A stretch of 39,521 nt of DNA from Burkholderiales bacterium (GCA_016213265.1 JACRBA010000145.1:1-39521); one strand, 5' to 3'; shown: positions 18,061 to 32,411, counted from the stretch's first letter. The notes: a model not told the origin generated them from the letters alone. Program-made: numbers and translations.

Positions 18061-20351
18061 GCTCGCGCCGGCGTATAGCCCTCAGGAAACCACACTGTGG
18101 AGGCACCTTGTGCATTGGGCAGGCGGGCGTCGGTCAAGACGACCATCGCCACTCCGTAGGCGCAGCAACGAGAATCAAAGCCGTTGAGCGCACTGCTGTA
18201 GAGCCTGTCGATCACCGACGGCAGGTTCACCGCTGCGCTTGCGCGCCAGAACGCCGGACTGCGGTAGTAGACCTTGACGCCAAGCGTGGTCGACACCTCG
18301 TGGCGCTCCATCACGTGGTCAAGATCCGCATGGCCGGCCATCCGGCACATCACCCAATAGAAGCCTGCGCTGTCGGCCGGAGCGAGCTTCTCTTCTGCGG
18401 TGGCGTCCGGCGCCGAAGACCCTGCCACATCGTCACGCCAGTCCTGCACCTGTTCGGTCAGATCCTTGAAGTGCGCGTCCTGCAACGTCGCATTGGATCG
18501 AGAAGCCGGTGTCTTGTCCGCGATCGCCTTGTAGGCGTGGACCAGCTCAGTGGCCAGCTTGGCCGGCACCACACGCCCCCGCCACGCCCAGTAGCCGATG
18601 TAGTTCTCCGGGTTGGTCAACTGAAGGAATCCTCGCCCATACCAAGGCGCGTACCACAGCGTGCCGCCACTGCCTTCGGACAAGCGTGACAACCAGGTGG
18701 TTTCCTGGATCGCGTTGCCGAAGAATGCCGCCTGGCGCGTGCCCGTGTTGATGCCGTACTTGCGCATCATGTTGTTCAGCGGCACGCGATAGCGATTGGG
18801 AACGGCTGCGGCGTTGTCTTCTGACCAAGGCGCCACTGCCTCCCAGAACACCGTTGGTCGCTTGTCCTTCGAGCCGGTGCGCACCGCATGGCTGGGCCGA
18901 AGCTGTCGGAACTCGGTAGTGCTGAGCCATGCACACTTTCTGTGACGCCGGATGAACCGAAGCGGATGAAAGTGCCAGACCGAGCGCTGCTTCATCCCGG
19001 CCGCTTTCCAGAACGCCATCTTGGCCACGTGGTCCTTGAAGCGGTTCCAGTTGTCCTCGGCCTCCAGCGGCTGGCCGGGCGCGCGCATGCGCGCGTAGCG
19101 GGCGGCAAGGTCTTCGTCATCCCATTCGCTGGGTGCCTTGCAGATCAGGTGTTGCAGTGCGCGTGCCGCGTCTGAGCTGCCTCGGGCAGCTTGAACGAGT
19201 GTCAATGTCGGCGCGTCGTCGCAGATGCCGTCGCTGGCGTGGGCGGTGGTGCCTTCGTCACGCTTCTGCCAGCCCTGCCAGTGCGGAAAGTCGGCATCGC
19301 TGAGCTTGGCAATGGCCTCGGGGGCGAGATCGATGTAGCCGATGGCCGACTCGCTGTAGCGCACGAGCTGCCAGTTCTCGTTGCGCGTCGTGCGGTCCGG
19401 GCCCAGGACCCGGCCGAATCGCAGCCATTCGAGGCCGGCACTGGGGCAGTCGGGGTACAGGGCCGTGGCCAGGTGGTACAGCTCGTACTCGTACTTGTCC
19501 TGCACCACGGCAGTGCCCACTTGCTCGTAGCCGCCGTCTTTGCTGGCACGATACGTTCTCGCCACGCGGCGGCCTCGATGCAGCGTCACTGACACGTACA
19601 GCTTCTCCGCATTGCGCCCGGCCTGCCCCAGCGGGAGCGGAAAGTCGGTCGCGCCGGAGATCTCCACGCGGTGTGGCCCCTTGGCCGGCGCACGCGGATG
19701 CCGTTCGGCGAATGGCTGGTCTTCCGGGATGACGAAGTGCGCATCGCCGAACCAGTCGTTGCTGCCCGCACCTTGTGTGATGGCCTTGCTGTCGCGCCAG
19801 ACGCGGTTGAGGTCCTCGTCCAGCATGAACACCTCGAAGTGCATGGCTTCTCGGTTGTAGAGCTGCCCGGCGAAGCCGAGCACATCCTTGCGCCACACGC
19901 GCTGTTCAGCTGGTCGATGGACGTCCGAGCCCGGTTTGCCGCGCATCCAGCGGGGGAGCTGGGACAGTCGGTCAGCCGTCAAGTCGGCCTGGTTGGCCAG
20001 GTGCATGTACAGCGAGTAGAAGGCGACGGTCGTGTTCTCTCCTGTCTGGGTCTCGTGTCGCAGCAGCACGAAACTCGTGTCATAGCGGCCCAGGCTCCCG
20101 TAGGTCTCGGCCTCGGCGGCAAAGCGGTAGGCCACCACCGTGCCGTCGGCGATGGCCCGCACGGGTTCACCGCCGCCATGCAGGTGGACACCACCGTGCC
20201 AGCGGTGGACATCCCCTTGCGGGGTGGGCATGGTCGAGACCGGATACACGCCCTCGTACTGAAGGAGGTGGCCCTCCACGATGCGGGCCAGGTAGATGTC
20301 CTCGTCGTCGTGGATGGCCGAGGCGGGCAGGAACGGGTAGCTGATGAGCAT
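18057..20351 (-). CDS. Putative type VI secretion effector with M23-like and GH19/lysozyme-like peptidoglycan hydrolase domains
   Basis: This encodes 764 residues. It begins MLISYPFLPA, a start seen in VgrG-linked effectors. Residues 45-180 resemble an M23 metallopeptidase: HGGVH (52-56), EPVRAIADGTVVAYR, YMHL (H117) and AMHFEVF (H171), though the usual Asp and one His of the metal/catalytic set are replaced. An SH3-like segment follows (NWQLVRYSESAIGYIDL). The C-terminal third has SVWHFHPLRFIRRHRKCAWLS and a GH19/lysozyme-like core, FFGNAIQETTWLSRLSE (about 542-558; Glu expected catalytic) and GRGFLQLTNPENYIGYW (about 570-586). There is no signal peptide, as expected for T6SS cargo. It lies 15 bases after vgrG and overlaps the candidate immunity gene. 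Peptidoglycan cleavage in rival cells is inferred. Confidence 0.8.
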   Translation of the reverse strand: MLISYPFLPASAIHDDEDIYLARIVEGHLLQYEGVYPVSTMPTPQGDVHRWHGGVHLHGGGEPVRAIADGTVVAYRFAAEAETYGSLGRYDTSFVLLRHETQTGENTTVAFYSLYMHLANQADLTADRLSQLPRWMRGKPGSDVHRPAEQRVWRKDVLGFAGQLYNREAMHFEVFMLDEDLNRVWRDSKAITQGAGSNDWFGDAHFVIPEDQPFAERHPRAPAKGPHRVEISGATDFPLPLGQAGRNAEKLYVSVTLHRGRRVARTYRASKDGGYEQVGTAVVQDKYEYELYHLATALYPDCPSAGLEWLRFGRVLGPDRTTRNENWQLVRYSESAIGYIDLAPEAIAKLSDADFPHWQGWQKRDEGTTAHASDGICDDAPTLTLVQAARGSSDAARALQHLICKAPSEWDDEDLAARYARMRAPGQPLEAEDNWNRFKDHVAKMAFWKAAGMKQRSVWHFHPLRFIRRHRKCAWLSTTEFRQLRPSHAVRTGSKDKRPTVFWEAVAPWSEDNAAAVPNRYRVPLNNMMRKYGINTGTRQAAFFGNAIQETTWLSRLSEGSGGTLWYAPWYGRGFLQLTNPENYIGYWAWRGRVVPAKLATELVHAYKAIADKTPASRSNATLQDAHFKDLTEQVQDWRDDVAGSSAPDATAEEKLAPADSAGFYWVMCRMAGHADLDHVMERHEVSTTLGVKVYYRSPAFWRASAAVNLPSVIDRLYSSALNGFDSRCCAYGVAMVVLTDARLPNAQGASTVWFPEGYTPARA

Positions 20352-20366
20352 GATGAGGCCCGTTCC

Positions 20367-23282
20367 TCACGCGGAGAACGGGAAGTCCGCGCCGGGCCGC
20401 CAGTCGGACCGGGGCAGCGCGGGCATGGCATAGCTGCGGCTCGCCGCACCCTCGAACGACTTCTGCGACGCCTGCACCGTGAGCTTGCCGGGGCACTCGA
20501 TGGTGATGTTTCCGCCCTCGAGCGTCACGCTGGCGCCCGCGGCGGTTTGCAGCACGATGCGTGTGGCGGCGGCCCAGTCGATGTGGGCGCTGCGGCTGTC
20601 GATGTGAACGTCGCCGCGCGCGGCCAGTTGCAGCGGGCCGGCCTGGGCCTGCAGTTGCAGGTCGCCGCCGGCCGCCACCATCGTCAGGCCCGTGCCGGCG
20701 GCGTCGGCGCCGGGCTGGATGGCGCCGCCCAGCAGGCCGATGGACTGGCCGGTGTGGATGCGCACGGCGCCCCCGGCGACGAGCTCGGTGCTGTCGCCGC
20801 TCGCGATGGCAATGCCTTCGCCTGCGCTCCAGCAGATGTCCTGGCCGGCCACCGTGGCGAGGCCCGCGCGGCCGACCATCTGTACCACCGGCGCGCCGGT
20901 GTGCGGCACGGCGTCGTCACCCACGGCGGTGCGGCGCTGCGCGGCGTCGCTCACCGCCGCGTCGAGGCGGCCGGCGTCGACCATGCCCTGCAGCGCCGTG
21001 AGCAGCGCCGCTGCGGGGGGCTCGGTGGGGCTGAGGGCGCTGGCGCCCGCGCGGTGGCTGCCGGTGTGGTCGGCCAGGGCGGCGGTCTGGTGCGTGATGG
21101 CGGCCCGGGCGAAGGCCTGCGCCAGCGTCACCCATTGGCGCTGCAGCGCGATGCCGGCGGCGTTGTCGCCCGCCGGCTCCGCCGGTGAGGTGGCGTAGGT
21201 GCTCAGCAGCACGCCGCGGCCGGCGCGCACGGCGCCATACGCATCGGTGCGCAGCTCGAAGCCCAGGCCACGGAAGCTGCCGCGGGGGTTGACCGCCGGG
21301 TCGACGAGGTGGCCCAGGTTCAGCTGGGTGGCGTGCTGGGTGGTGGCCAGCTGGGTGCGCAGCTGGCCGTCGCTGTCGTCGAACACGAGCTGGTTGTGGC
21401 CGGTGCCGCCGAACTCGCGGGTCTTGATGCCCGACAGCGCGGCCGCGTTGCGCTGGCCGCCGGCGGCCAGGTCGGCCGCGCCGGCGCCGTGCCAGGCGGG
21501 GCTGTGGCCACCGGCCACGAGGTTGCCCTGCGCGGCCGCGCGGTGGTCGGTGGACGCGGCCAGCGCGCTGCGGTCCGCGCGCGCCGGGGCGCCGCCGGGG
21601 GTGGGCGGCTCGCCGGCCTCGCCCTGGCCGTTGTAGAGCGCCCCCACCACCACGGGGTGCGCCATGTCGGCATCGAAGAAGTCGACCAGCACCTCCTGCC
21701 CCACGCGCGGCAGGAACTGCATGCCCACGCCCGGGCCGGCCCAGCGCTGCAGCACGGGCACCCACACGCTGCTGGCGCTGGTGCCGGGGCCCTGCGGCAG
21801 GCATTGGAAGTCGAAGCGGATGCGGATGCGACCCAGGCGGTCGCAGTGGATGGCGCCGGTGCCCGCGGCCTGCGCCGAGCCGTCGGCGGTGACGACGGTG
21901 GCGGTGAGCATGCCCGGCGCCTCGGCGCGCCAAGGCAGGCGCTGGCCCTGGGCGTCGCGCACGGCCGGCCGCCAGGGCACCTCGGCACGGATGGCCTCGA
22001 AGGCGTTGCCGTAGCCGGTGGCGGCGGCCTGCGCGCGCACGGCGTCGGGCACGGCCGCAGCGGGCCAGGCCGGCTGGCCCAGCTCACGGGCCAGCTGCTG
22101 GCCGAGCGCACGCGGCAGGTTGTTGATGCCGGCGTGCGTCACGCGGGTGAGCAGGAAGCGGTGTGCACGCGCAGGCGACGCGGCGCCCTCGCCCAGCCAG
22201 CCGTGCAGATCCGCGGCATCGAGCTCGCTGTCGGTGAGCGTGAAGCTGTGCCCGGCCGTGAAGGTGCGCACGGTGCTGCGGCCGAACCAGGTCTTGTGCC
22301 GGGCCTCGTGGGCCTGCTGCTGCAGGCGCAGGCTGCGCTCCAACTGGGCGGCGTCGGCGAAGGCATCCGCGCCGGCGTCGTCGTGGTCGTTCAGCCAGGG
22401 GGCGGCCGCGCTGCCGAACGCGAACGCGGTGGGCACGCTGGCGGCCACCACGCGCTGGTTCACGAGGTCGTAGCCCACGGCCGTGCAGGCGGCCAGGGGC
22501 AGGCGGCGGTGGCCGCCGAGCGCCTGCACCGCGTCCTGCGCCTGCACCGCGCCGCTGGCATGGAAACGCACACCAGGCCCGCCCACAGCGCTGGCGCTGG
22601 TGGGGTCTTCGGGGCAGCTGGCGGTGCCCACCGAATCGGCCAGGATGACCAGGCGGTGGCCCGTGGGCGCCTCGGCGTGCCGCTCCAGGCGCATCACCAG
22701 CCCCTCGCGCCGGAACAGCCGGGTGATGAAGTCGAGATCGGTCTCGCGGTACTGCACGGTGTAGGGCCGCACGCCCCCGCCGTGGCTGTCGGCCAGGTGC
22801 GGCGCCACGCAGTCGGCCCAGCACCACGCCGCCTGGGGATAGGCGCTGAACACGCTCTCGGCGATCTGCTGCACGCTGGCGTCTTGCCACACCTGGCTGC
22901 GGCGGCTGTGGGCCAGCAGCGCCAGCCAGGGCTGCACGCGCAGGCTGTAGCGCGCCAGGCCGCCATCGCTGGCCTCGGCCGAGGCTTCGGTGACCAGGCC
23001 CACGCGCGGGTGCTCGCTGCCATCGGCCAGGCGGGTCCAGAGCGTGACGCGCTGGCCCAGCATGGCGTGCGGGTCGCGGTGCGCGTCGTCGCTCAGCGCG
23101 TGGATGTGCAGGTCACCCGGCTCGTCCAGCGCCTCGTGGGCATGCCAGCATTCCACCCACAGGCCGGCCAGCTCGCCATCACCTTCCAGGCGGTACAGGC
23201 GCGTGGCATCGTCCAGCAGCCCACGCAGCACCGCGTGCCAATCGCCCGCCGGCCCGCGCCGCGCACCGATCGGTTCGTTCAT
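20367..23282 (-). CDS. vgrG: Type VI secretion system tip protein VgrG with DUF2345 C-terminal domain
   Basis: This encodes 971 residues. The N-terminal half carries the phage gp27-like part (YRETDLDFITRLFRREGLVMRLE). The gp5-like OB segment follows (GRIRIRFDFQCLPQGPG, SSVWVPVLQRWAGPGVGMQFLPRVGQEVLVDFFDAD, PVVVGALYNGQGE). Then come FGGTGHNQLVFDD and a long beta-repeat DUF2345 region (VHIDSRSAHIDW, SVTLEGGNITIECPGKLTV) ending KSFEGAASRSYAMPALPRSDW. VgrG trimers form the spike that carries effectors through the T6SS tube. No structural tss genes are in the window, so this is an orphan vgrG island. GC content is as high as in housekeeping genes, unlike its two downstream partners. A fold in the leader may cover its ribosome binding site. 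Confidence 0.95.
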   Translation of the reverse strand: MNEPIGARRGPAGDWHAVLRGLLDDATRLYRLEGDGELAGLWVECWHAHEALDEPGDLHIHALSDDAHRDPHAMLGQRVTLWTRLADGSEHPRVGLVTEASAEASDGGLARYSLRVQPWLALLAHSRRSQVWQDASVQQIAESVFSAYPQAAWCWADCVAPHLADSHGGGVRPYTVQYRETDLDFITRLFRREGLVMRLERHAEAPTGHRLVILADSVGTASCPEDPTSASAVGGPGVRFHASGAVQAQDAVQALGGHRRLPLAACTAVGYDLVNQRVVAASVPTAFAFGSAAAPWLNDHDDAGADAFADAAQLERSLRLQQQAHEARHKTWFGRSTVRTFTAGHSFTLTDSELDAADLHGWLGEGAASPARAHRFLLTRVTHAGINNLPRALGQQLARELGQPAWPAAAVPDAVRAQAAATGYGNAFEAIRAEVPWRPAVRDAQGQRLPWRAEAPGMLTATVVTADGSAQAAGTGAIHCDRLGRIRIRFDFQCLPQGPGTSASSVWVPVLQRWAGPGVGMQFLPRVGQEVLVDFFDADMAHPVVVGALYNGQGEAGEPPTPGGAPARADRSALAASTDHRAAAQGNLVAGGHSPAWHGAGAADLAAGGQRNAAALSGIKTREFGGTGHNQLVFDDSDGQLRTQLATTQHATQLNLGHLVDPAVNPRGSFRGLGFELRTDAYGAVRAGRGVLLSTYATSPAEPAGDNAAGIALQRQWVTLAQAFARAAITHQTAALADHTGSHRAGASALSPTEPPAAALLTALQGMVDAGRLDAAVSDAAQRRTAVGDDAVPHTGAPVVQMVGRAGLATVAGQDICWSAGEGIAIASGDSTELVAGGAVRIHTGQSIGLLGGAIQPGADAAGTGLTMVAAGGDLQLQAQAGPLQLAARGDVHIDSRSAHIDWAAATRIVLQTAAGASVTLEGGNITIECPGKLTVQASQKSFEGAASRSYAMPALPRSDWRPGADFPFSA

Positions 23283-23284
23283 CT

Positions 23285-23319
23285 TGTCGGTCTCCCTGAA
23301 CCGGGAGCGTAACCCGACA
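23285..23319 (-). promoter_or_regulatory. Leader hairpin pairing the vgrG ribosome binding site
   Basis: On the minus strand the likely Shine-Dalgarno GGGAG, nine bases before the vgrG ATG, pairs with CTCCC (23303-23307 with 23292-23296). An outer stem TGTCGG/CCGACA closes it two bases before the start codon. The stems are perfect (5 and 6 bp) but separated by an asymmetric internal loop. Such a fold could limit vgrG translation; this is inference. Confidence 0.4.
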
Positions 23320-23372
23320 GATGAACGAATCCTCCCCCACGAAAGGGGGTGGTCGTTTCAGCTTGTGACGCC

Positions 23373-29009
<5,637 letters not shown>

Positions 29010-29193
29010 GGCAGGGGCGTGGAGCGTGCAGAACCGGGTATGTTGGCATGCCGCGCCGGTCGATGCTGTCAGCAGGAGAATGCGTGACGGAATTGGGACT
29101 GAACGCCCACCCAGCATGGCCCCTTGCCGCCTGCAGGTCACGCCGGCTGCACAGAATGCGCGCCATCTCGTTGACGATTCCTGGGGGAACACG
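29010..29193. other. Divergent gap between uvrA and the binding-protein gene
   Basis: This 184-bp region separates two divergently transcribed genes and must hold both promoters. I could not find a convincing -35/-10 pair on either strand. The only clear signal is GGGGGA shortly before the ATG at 29194. Open frames crossing it from both sides are extensions without conserved content. Confidence 0.5.
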
Positions 29194-30315
29194 ATGCTCC
29201 GAATCCTGCGGTCGGTGGCCTGGGTGGCCACCTGTGGCGCCGCCCTTGGCCTGGGTGCGCCGGCCATGGCGCAGATCCGCATCGGCCAGACGGCCGGCTT
29301 CAGCGGCCCCGTGGCGGCCGGTGTCAAGGAAGTGACCGACGGCGCGCGCCTGTACCTCGACCATGTGAACAAGGCCGGCGGCGTGGCCGGCCAGACCATC
29401 GAGCTGGTGTCGCTGGACGACAAGTTCGAGCCGGCGCTGGCGGCCGAGAATGCGAAGAAGCTGATCGACCAGGGCGTGCTGGCGCTGTTCCTCACGCGTG
29501 GCACGCCGCACACCCAGGCGGTGATGCCGCTGCTGGCGCAGTACTAGGTGCCGCTGGTGGCGCCGTCCACCGGCGCCATGGTGCTGCACCAGCCGGTGAA
29601 CCCGTGGGTGTTCAATGTGCGCGCCACCTACCAGCGGGAAGCCGAACGCGCCGTGCGGCACCTCAGCCTGATCGGCATGGACCGCATCGCCGTGCTGCAG
29701 CCCGACGACAGCTTCGGCGACGACGCCGCCACCGGGGCACTCAAGGGTTTCGCCGGCGTCGGCAAGCAGCCGGTGCTGCATGAGAAGTTCGACCGCACCA
29801 AGCCGGACTTCGCCCCCCTGGTGCCCAAGATCATCAAGGCCGATGCGCAGGCCGTGCTGTTCATCGGCTCGGGCGGGGCCGTGGCCGACGGCGTGCGTCA
29901 GCTGCGGGCCGCGGGCTCGCGGGCCCAGCTGGTCACGCTGTCCAACAACGCCTCGTCGGGCTTCGTGAAGTCCCTCGGGCCGCATGCCCGAGGCACGGTG
30001 GTCAGCCAGATCTTCCCGTACGAGCGCTCGCTGGCCACGCCCATCGTCAAGGAGGCCATGGACATCGCCAAGGCCAGCGGCCGTGGCGACGTGACGCCGG
30101 CCATGCTGGAGGGCTATGCCGCCGCCAAGGTGCTGGTGGAGGGCCTGCGGCGCGCCTCGCCCGGCGCCACGCGGGAGAAGCTGAAGACCGCGCTGGAGAC
30201 CTTCCGCCGGTTCGACATCGGCGGGCTCGAGGTCACGTTCACGCCCACGGACCACAGCGGCCTGGACTATGCCGACCTGTCCATCGTGGGCGAGGACGGC
30301 GCCTTCCGCCGCTGA
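29194..30315 (+). pseudogene. ABC transporter periplasmic binding protein (branched-chain amino acid type), interrupted by an in-frame TAG
   Basis: The ATG at 29194 has GGGGGA upstream and starts a Sec signal peptide (cleavage after APAMAQ). The mature protein matches the LivJ/type 1 periplasmic binding family: IRIGQTAGFSGPVAAGVKE, GQTIELVSLDDKFEPALAAENAKKL, then FLTRGTPHTQAVMPLLAQY. A TAG at 29545-29547 stops it after 117 residues. The same frame continues with VPLVAPSTGAMVLHQPVNPWVFNVRATY through GMDRIAVLQPDDSFGDD to GLDYADLSIVGEDGAFRR and a TGA at 30313-30315. Family members usually have Lys at the stop position (QYKVPLVAPSTG), so AAG to TAG is the likely change. No permease or ATPase genes are adjacent. 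This is either a point-mutated pseudogene or a sequence error. Confidence 0.85.
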
Positions 30316-30321
30316 GCCGGC

Positions 30322-30346
30322 GGCCGCCCGGCCCCCCCGGGCGGCC
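30322..30346. terminator. GC-rich hairpin after the binding-protein gene
   Basis: A perfect 10-bp stem (GGCCGCCCGG with CCGGGCGGCC, C-only loop of five) starts six bases after the TGA at 30315. No T-tract follows, so termination, if any, would be weak or Rho-assisted. Confidence 0.5.
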
Positions 30347-30386
30347 TGTGCTGCAATAGCGCCGTCACCACTTCCGCGGGACGCGC

Positions 30387-31469
30387 GTGAGACAGCAACT
30401 CCATCACTATGCCCAGGTCGCCGCCGTCGTCGTGGTGGTGGTCGGTTGCTGGGCGGTGCTGCGGCCCTTCGTGCCGGCCATCCTGTTTGCCGCGGTGGCC
30501 GGCCTGGCGAGCTGGCCGCTGAATCTGCGCCTGCGGCGTTCGCTGCGGGGCCAGGCGGGTGCGGCGGCCCTCGTGATGACGACGCTGCTGGTGGTGCTGG
30601 TCATCGGCCCCGTCACCGCCCTGGGGTTCACGCTGGCCGACGACCTGGCCGGCGGGGTGGACCGGCTGCGCCACCTGCTCGACGACGGCCCCGTGATGCC
30701 ACCGGCCTGGCTGCGTGACATCCCGCTGGTGGGCGGGCTGCTGGACGACTACTGGCACCGCATGGCCGCCAGCCGAGAGGAGTTCGTGGGGCTGCTGCGT
30801 TCGCTGATGGACCCGGCCCGCACGGTGGCCGTGGCGGTGGGCAAGGCACTGGCGGCCAGCCTGCTGCAGCTGACCTTCGCCGCCTTCGTCGTCTTCTTCT
30901 TCTACCGTGATGGCGAGCACATGGTGCAGGTGGCGCGCCGCATCCTGCACAAGCTGGCCGGCCATGGCCTGGGCGACGAGCTGCTCGCCACCACCGCCAG
31001 CACCGTCACCGGCGTGGTCAACGGCATCTTCGGCACGGCGCTGGCGCAGGCGGCGGTGGCCACCATCGGCTTCTTCATCGCCGGCGTGCCGGGCGCGCTG
31101 GCGCTGGGCGCACTGACCTTCCTGTTCTCGCTGGTGCCGGTGGGCCCGCCGGTGATCTGGGGCGGCGCCACGGTCTGGCTGTTCAGCCAGGGGCAGGTCG
31201 GCTGGGGCGTGTTCATGCTGCTGTGGGGCCTGTTCGGCATCAGCAGCATCGACAACATCGTCAAGCCCTACCTGATCAGCCGCAGCGCCGCCCTGCCCCT
31301 GCTGCTCATCGTGCTGGGCGTGTTCGGCGGCATCGTCGCCTTCGGCTTCATCGGCATCTTCATCGGCCCGCCCATGCTGGCCGTGGGCCTCACGCTGGTG
31401 CAGCTGTGGGCCGCCCGCCCCGGGCCGCTGCCCACGCGCACGGGCGACGAACCGCCGGGCGCCGCCTGA
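30387..31469 (+). CDS. AI-2E family transporter-like membrane protein
   Basis: This encodes 360 residues from a GTG start at 30387; no better in-frame start precedes the conserved part. Hydrophobic segments at each end frame a hydrophilic central stretch. Family features include FVPAILFAAVAGLASWPLN near the N-terminus, FAAFVVFFFYRDGE in the middle, and FLFSLVPVGPPVIWGGA, SSIDNIVKPYLISRSAALPLLLIVLGVFGGIVAFGFIGIFIGPPMLAVG near the C-terminus. These are hallmarks of the PF01594 family, which contains PerM/YdiK and TqsA; some members export autoinducer-2 or act as ion antiporters. The actual substrate is unknown. A hairpin follows, overlapping the end of the convergent kinase gene. Confidence 0.88.
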   Translation: MRQQLHHYAQVAAVVVVVVGCWAVLRPFVPAILFAAVAGLASWPLNLRLRRSLRGQAGAAALVMTTLLVVLVIGPVTALGFTLADDLAGGVDRLRHLLDDGPVMPPAWLRDIPLVGGLLDDYWHRMAASREEFVGLLRSLMDPARTVAVAVGKALAASLLQLTFAAFVVFFFYRDGEHMVQVARRILHKLAGHGLGDELLATTASTVTGVVNGIFGTALAQAAVATIGFFIAGVPGALALGALTFLFSLVPVGPPVIWGGATVWLFSQGQVGWGVFMLLWGLFGISSIDNIVKPYLISRSAALPLLLIVLGVFGGIVAFGFIGIFIGPPMLAVGLTLVQLWAARPGPLPTRTGDEPPGAA

Positions 31470-31480
31470 CGCATTGGCAC

Positions 31481-31504
31481 ACCGTCACGGCAACGCGTGA
31501 CGGT
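31481..31504. terminator. Hairpin between converging genes, overlapping the kinase stop codon
   Basis: ACCGTCACG and CGTGACGGT form a perfect 9-bp stem with a 6-nt loop, 11 bases after the AI-2E protein stop. The left arm contains the stop codon of the minus-strand kinase. It may act for both strands; there is no T-tract. Confidence 0.5.
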
Positions 31505-32411
31505 GCGGCAGGTCGGCCCCGCGCCGGGCGCAGGTGAGTGCCGCGGCGTGAGCCGCCCAGCCCAGCACGGCCTCCCAGGCCGCCCGGGGTGCCGCGCGCA
31601 CCGCCGCCGGGTCGAGCAGCCCGCGTTCCGCCAGGCCGGCGAGCATCGCGGCCTGGAAGGTGTCGCCGGCCCCCACGGTGTCCACCAGCTGCGTCGGCAC
31701 GGGGGGCACGTCCAGCGGGCCGTCGGCCAGCCAGGCGCGCGCACCGTGTGCGCCGCGGGTCATGACGACCACGCCCGTGCCGCGCGCGCGCCAGCGGGCG
31801 GCCAGCGCGTCGGCTGCCTCGCCGGGGTACAGCAGTGCGGCGTCCTCATCGCTCAGCTTGAGCAGGTCGGCACGCGCGGCCATCCAGTCGACCGCGGCCC
31901 GCCAGCGATCGATGGACGGCTCGACGTTCAGCCGCACGTTGACGTCGTGGCTGACCAGGGCGCGGCCCTGCCACCGCGCCACGAGCGCGCGGTGCACGCT
32001 GGCCACCGGCTCCACGACCATCGTGTACGAGCCCACGTGCAGGGCGGCCGTGTCCTCGGGCACGGCGTCGACCACCTCCGCCGGCAGCAGGCGGTCCGCC
32101 GCCCCGTGCCCGTAGAAGCTGTAGCTGGCCACGCCCTGGCTGTCCAGGCCCACCAGGCTCAGCGTGGCCGGGGCGTCGAGGCGCCGCACCAGGCCCGTGC
32201 CGATGCCCTCGTCGGCCAGGGCCTGCATGAGCCGGTCGCCCAGTGCACCCCGCGCGATGCCGGCACACAGCGACACCGGCTGCCCCAGGCGCGCCAGGCC
32301 CATCGCCACGTTGAACGGCGATCCGCCGATGCGGGCGTCCAGGCTCAGGCCGGTGGGCGTGGCGGCGCCCGTGAACACGTCGAACAAGGCCTCGCCACAG
32401 ACGACGAACAT
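31485..32411 (-). CDS. PfkB-family carbohydrate kinase, probably fructokinase
   Basis: This encodes 308 residues. The family's first signature is seen as GGSPFNVAMGLARLG (about residue 29) and the second as DTVGAGDTFQAAMLAGL near residue 250, where the second Asp is the catalytic base. The start MFVVCGEALFDVF is typical of fructokinases, as are ASYSFYGHGAADRLL and SHDVNVRLNVEP. It would phosphorylate a sugar, most likely fructose, with ATP in the cytoplasm. The ATG has GGGGAGG upstream and lies 29 bases after nagZ, so it is the last gene of the long minus-strand operon. Substrate assignment within the PfkB family is uncertain. Confidence 0.88.
   Translation of the reverse strand: MFVVCGEALFDVFTGAATPTGLSLDARIGGSPFNVAMGLARLGQPVSLCAGIARGALGDRLMQALADEGIGTGLVRRLDAPATLSLVGLDSQGVASYSFYGHGAADRLLPAEVVDAVPEDTAALHVGSYTMVVEPVASVHRALVARWQGRALVSHDVNVRLNVEPSIDRWRAAVDWMAARADLLKLSDEDAALLYPGEAADALAARWRARGTGVVVMTRGAHGARAWLADGPLDVPPVPTQLVDTVGAGDTFQAAMLAGLAERGLLDPAAVRAAPRAAWEAVLGWAAHAAALTCARRGADLPHRHALP

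Noticed and set aside
23334..23349. CCCCC/GGGGG hairpin after the uvrA stop as a terminator
   Set aside because: The stem has only five pairs and there is no T-tract on the minus strand; it is too weak to list as a terminator.
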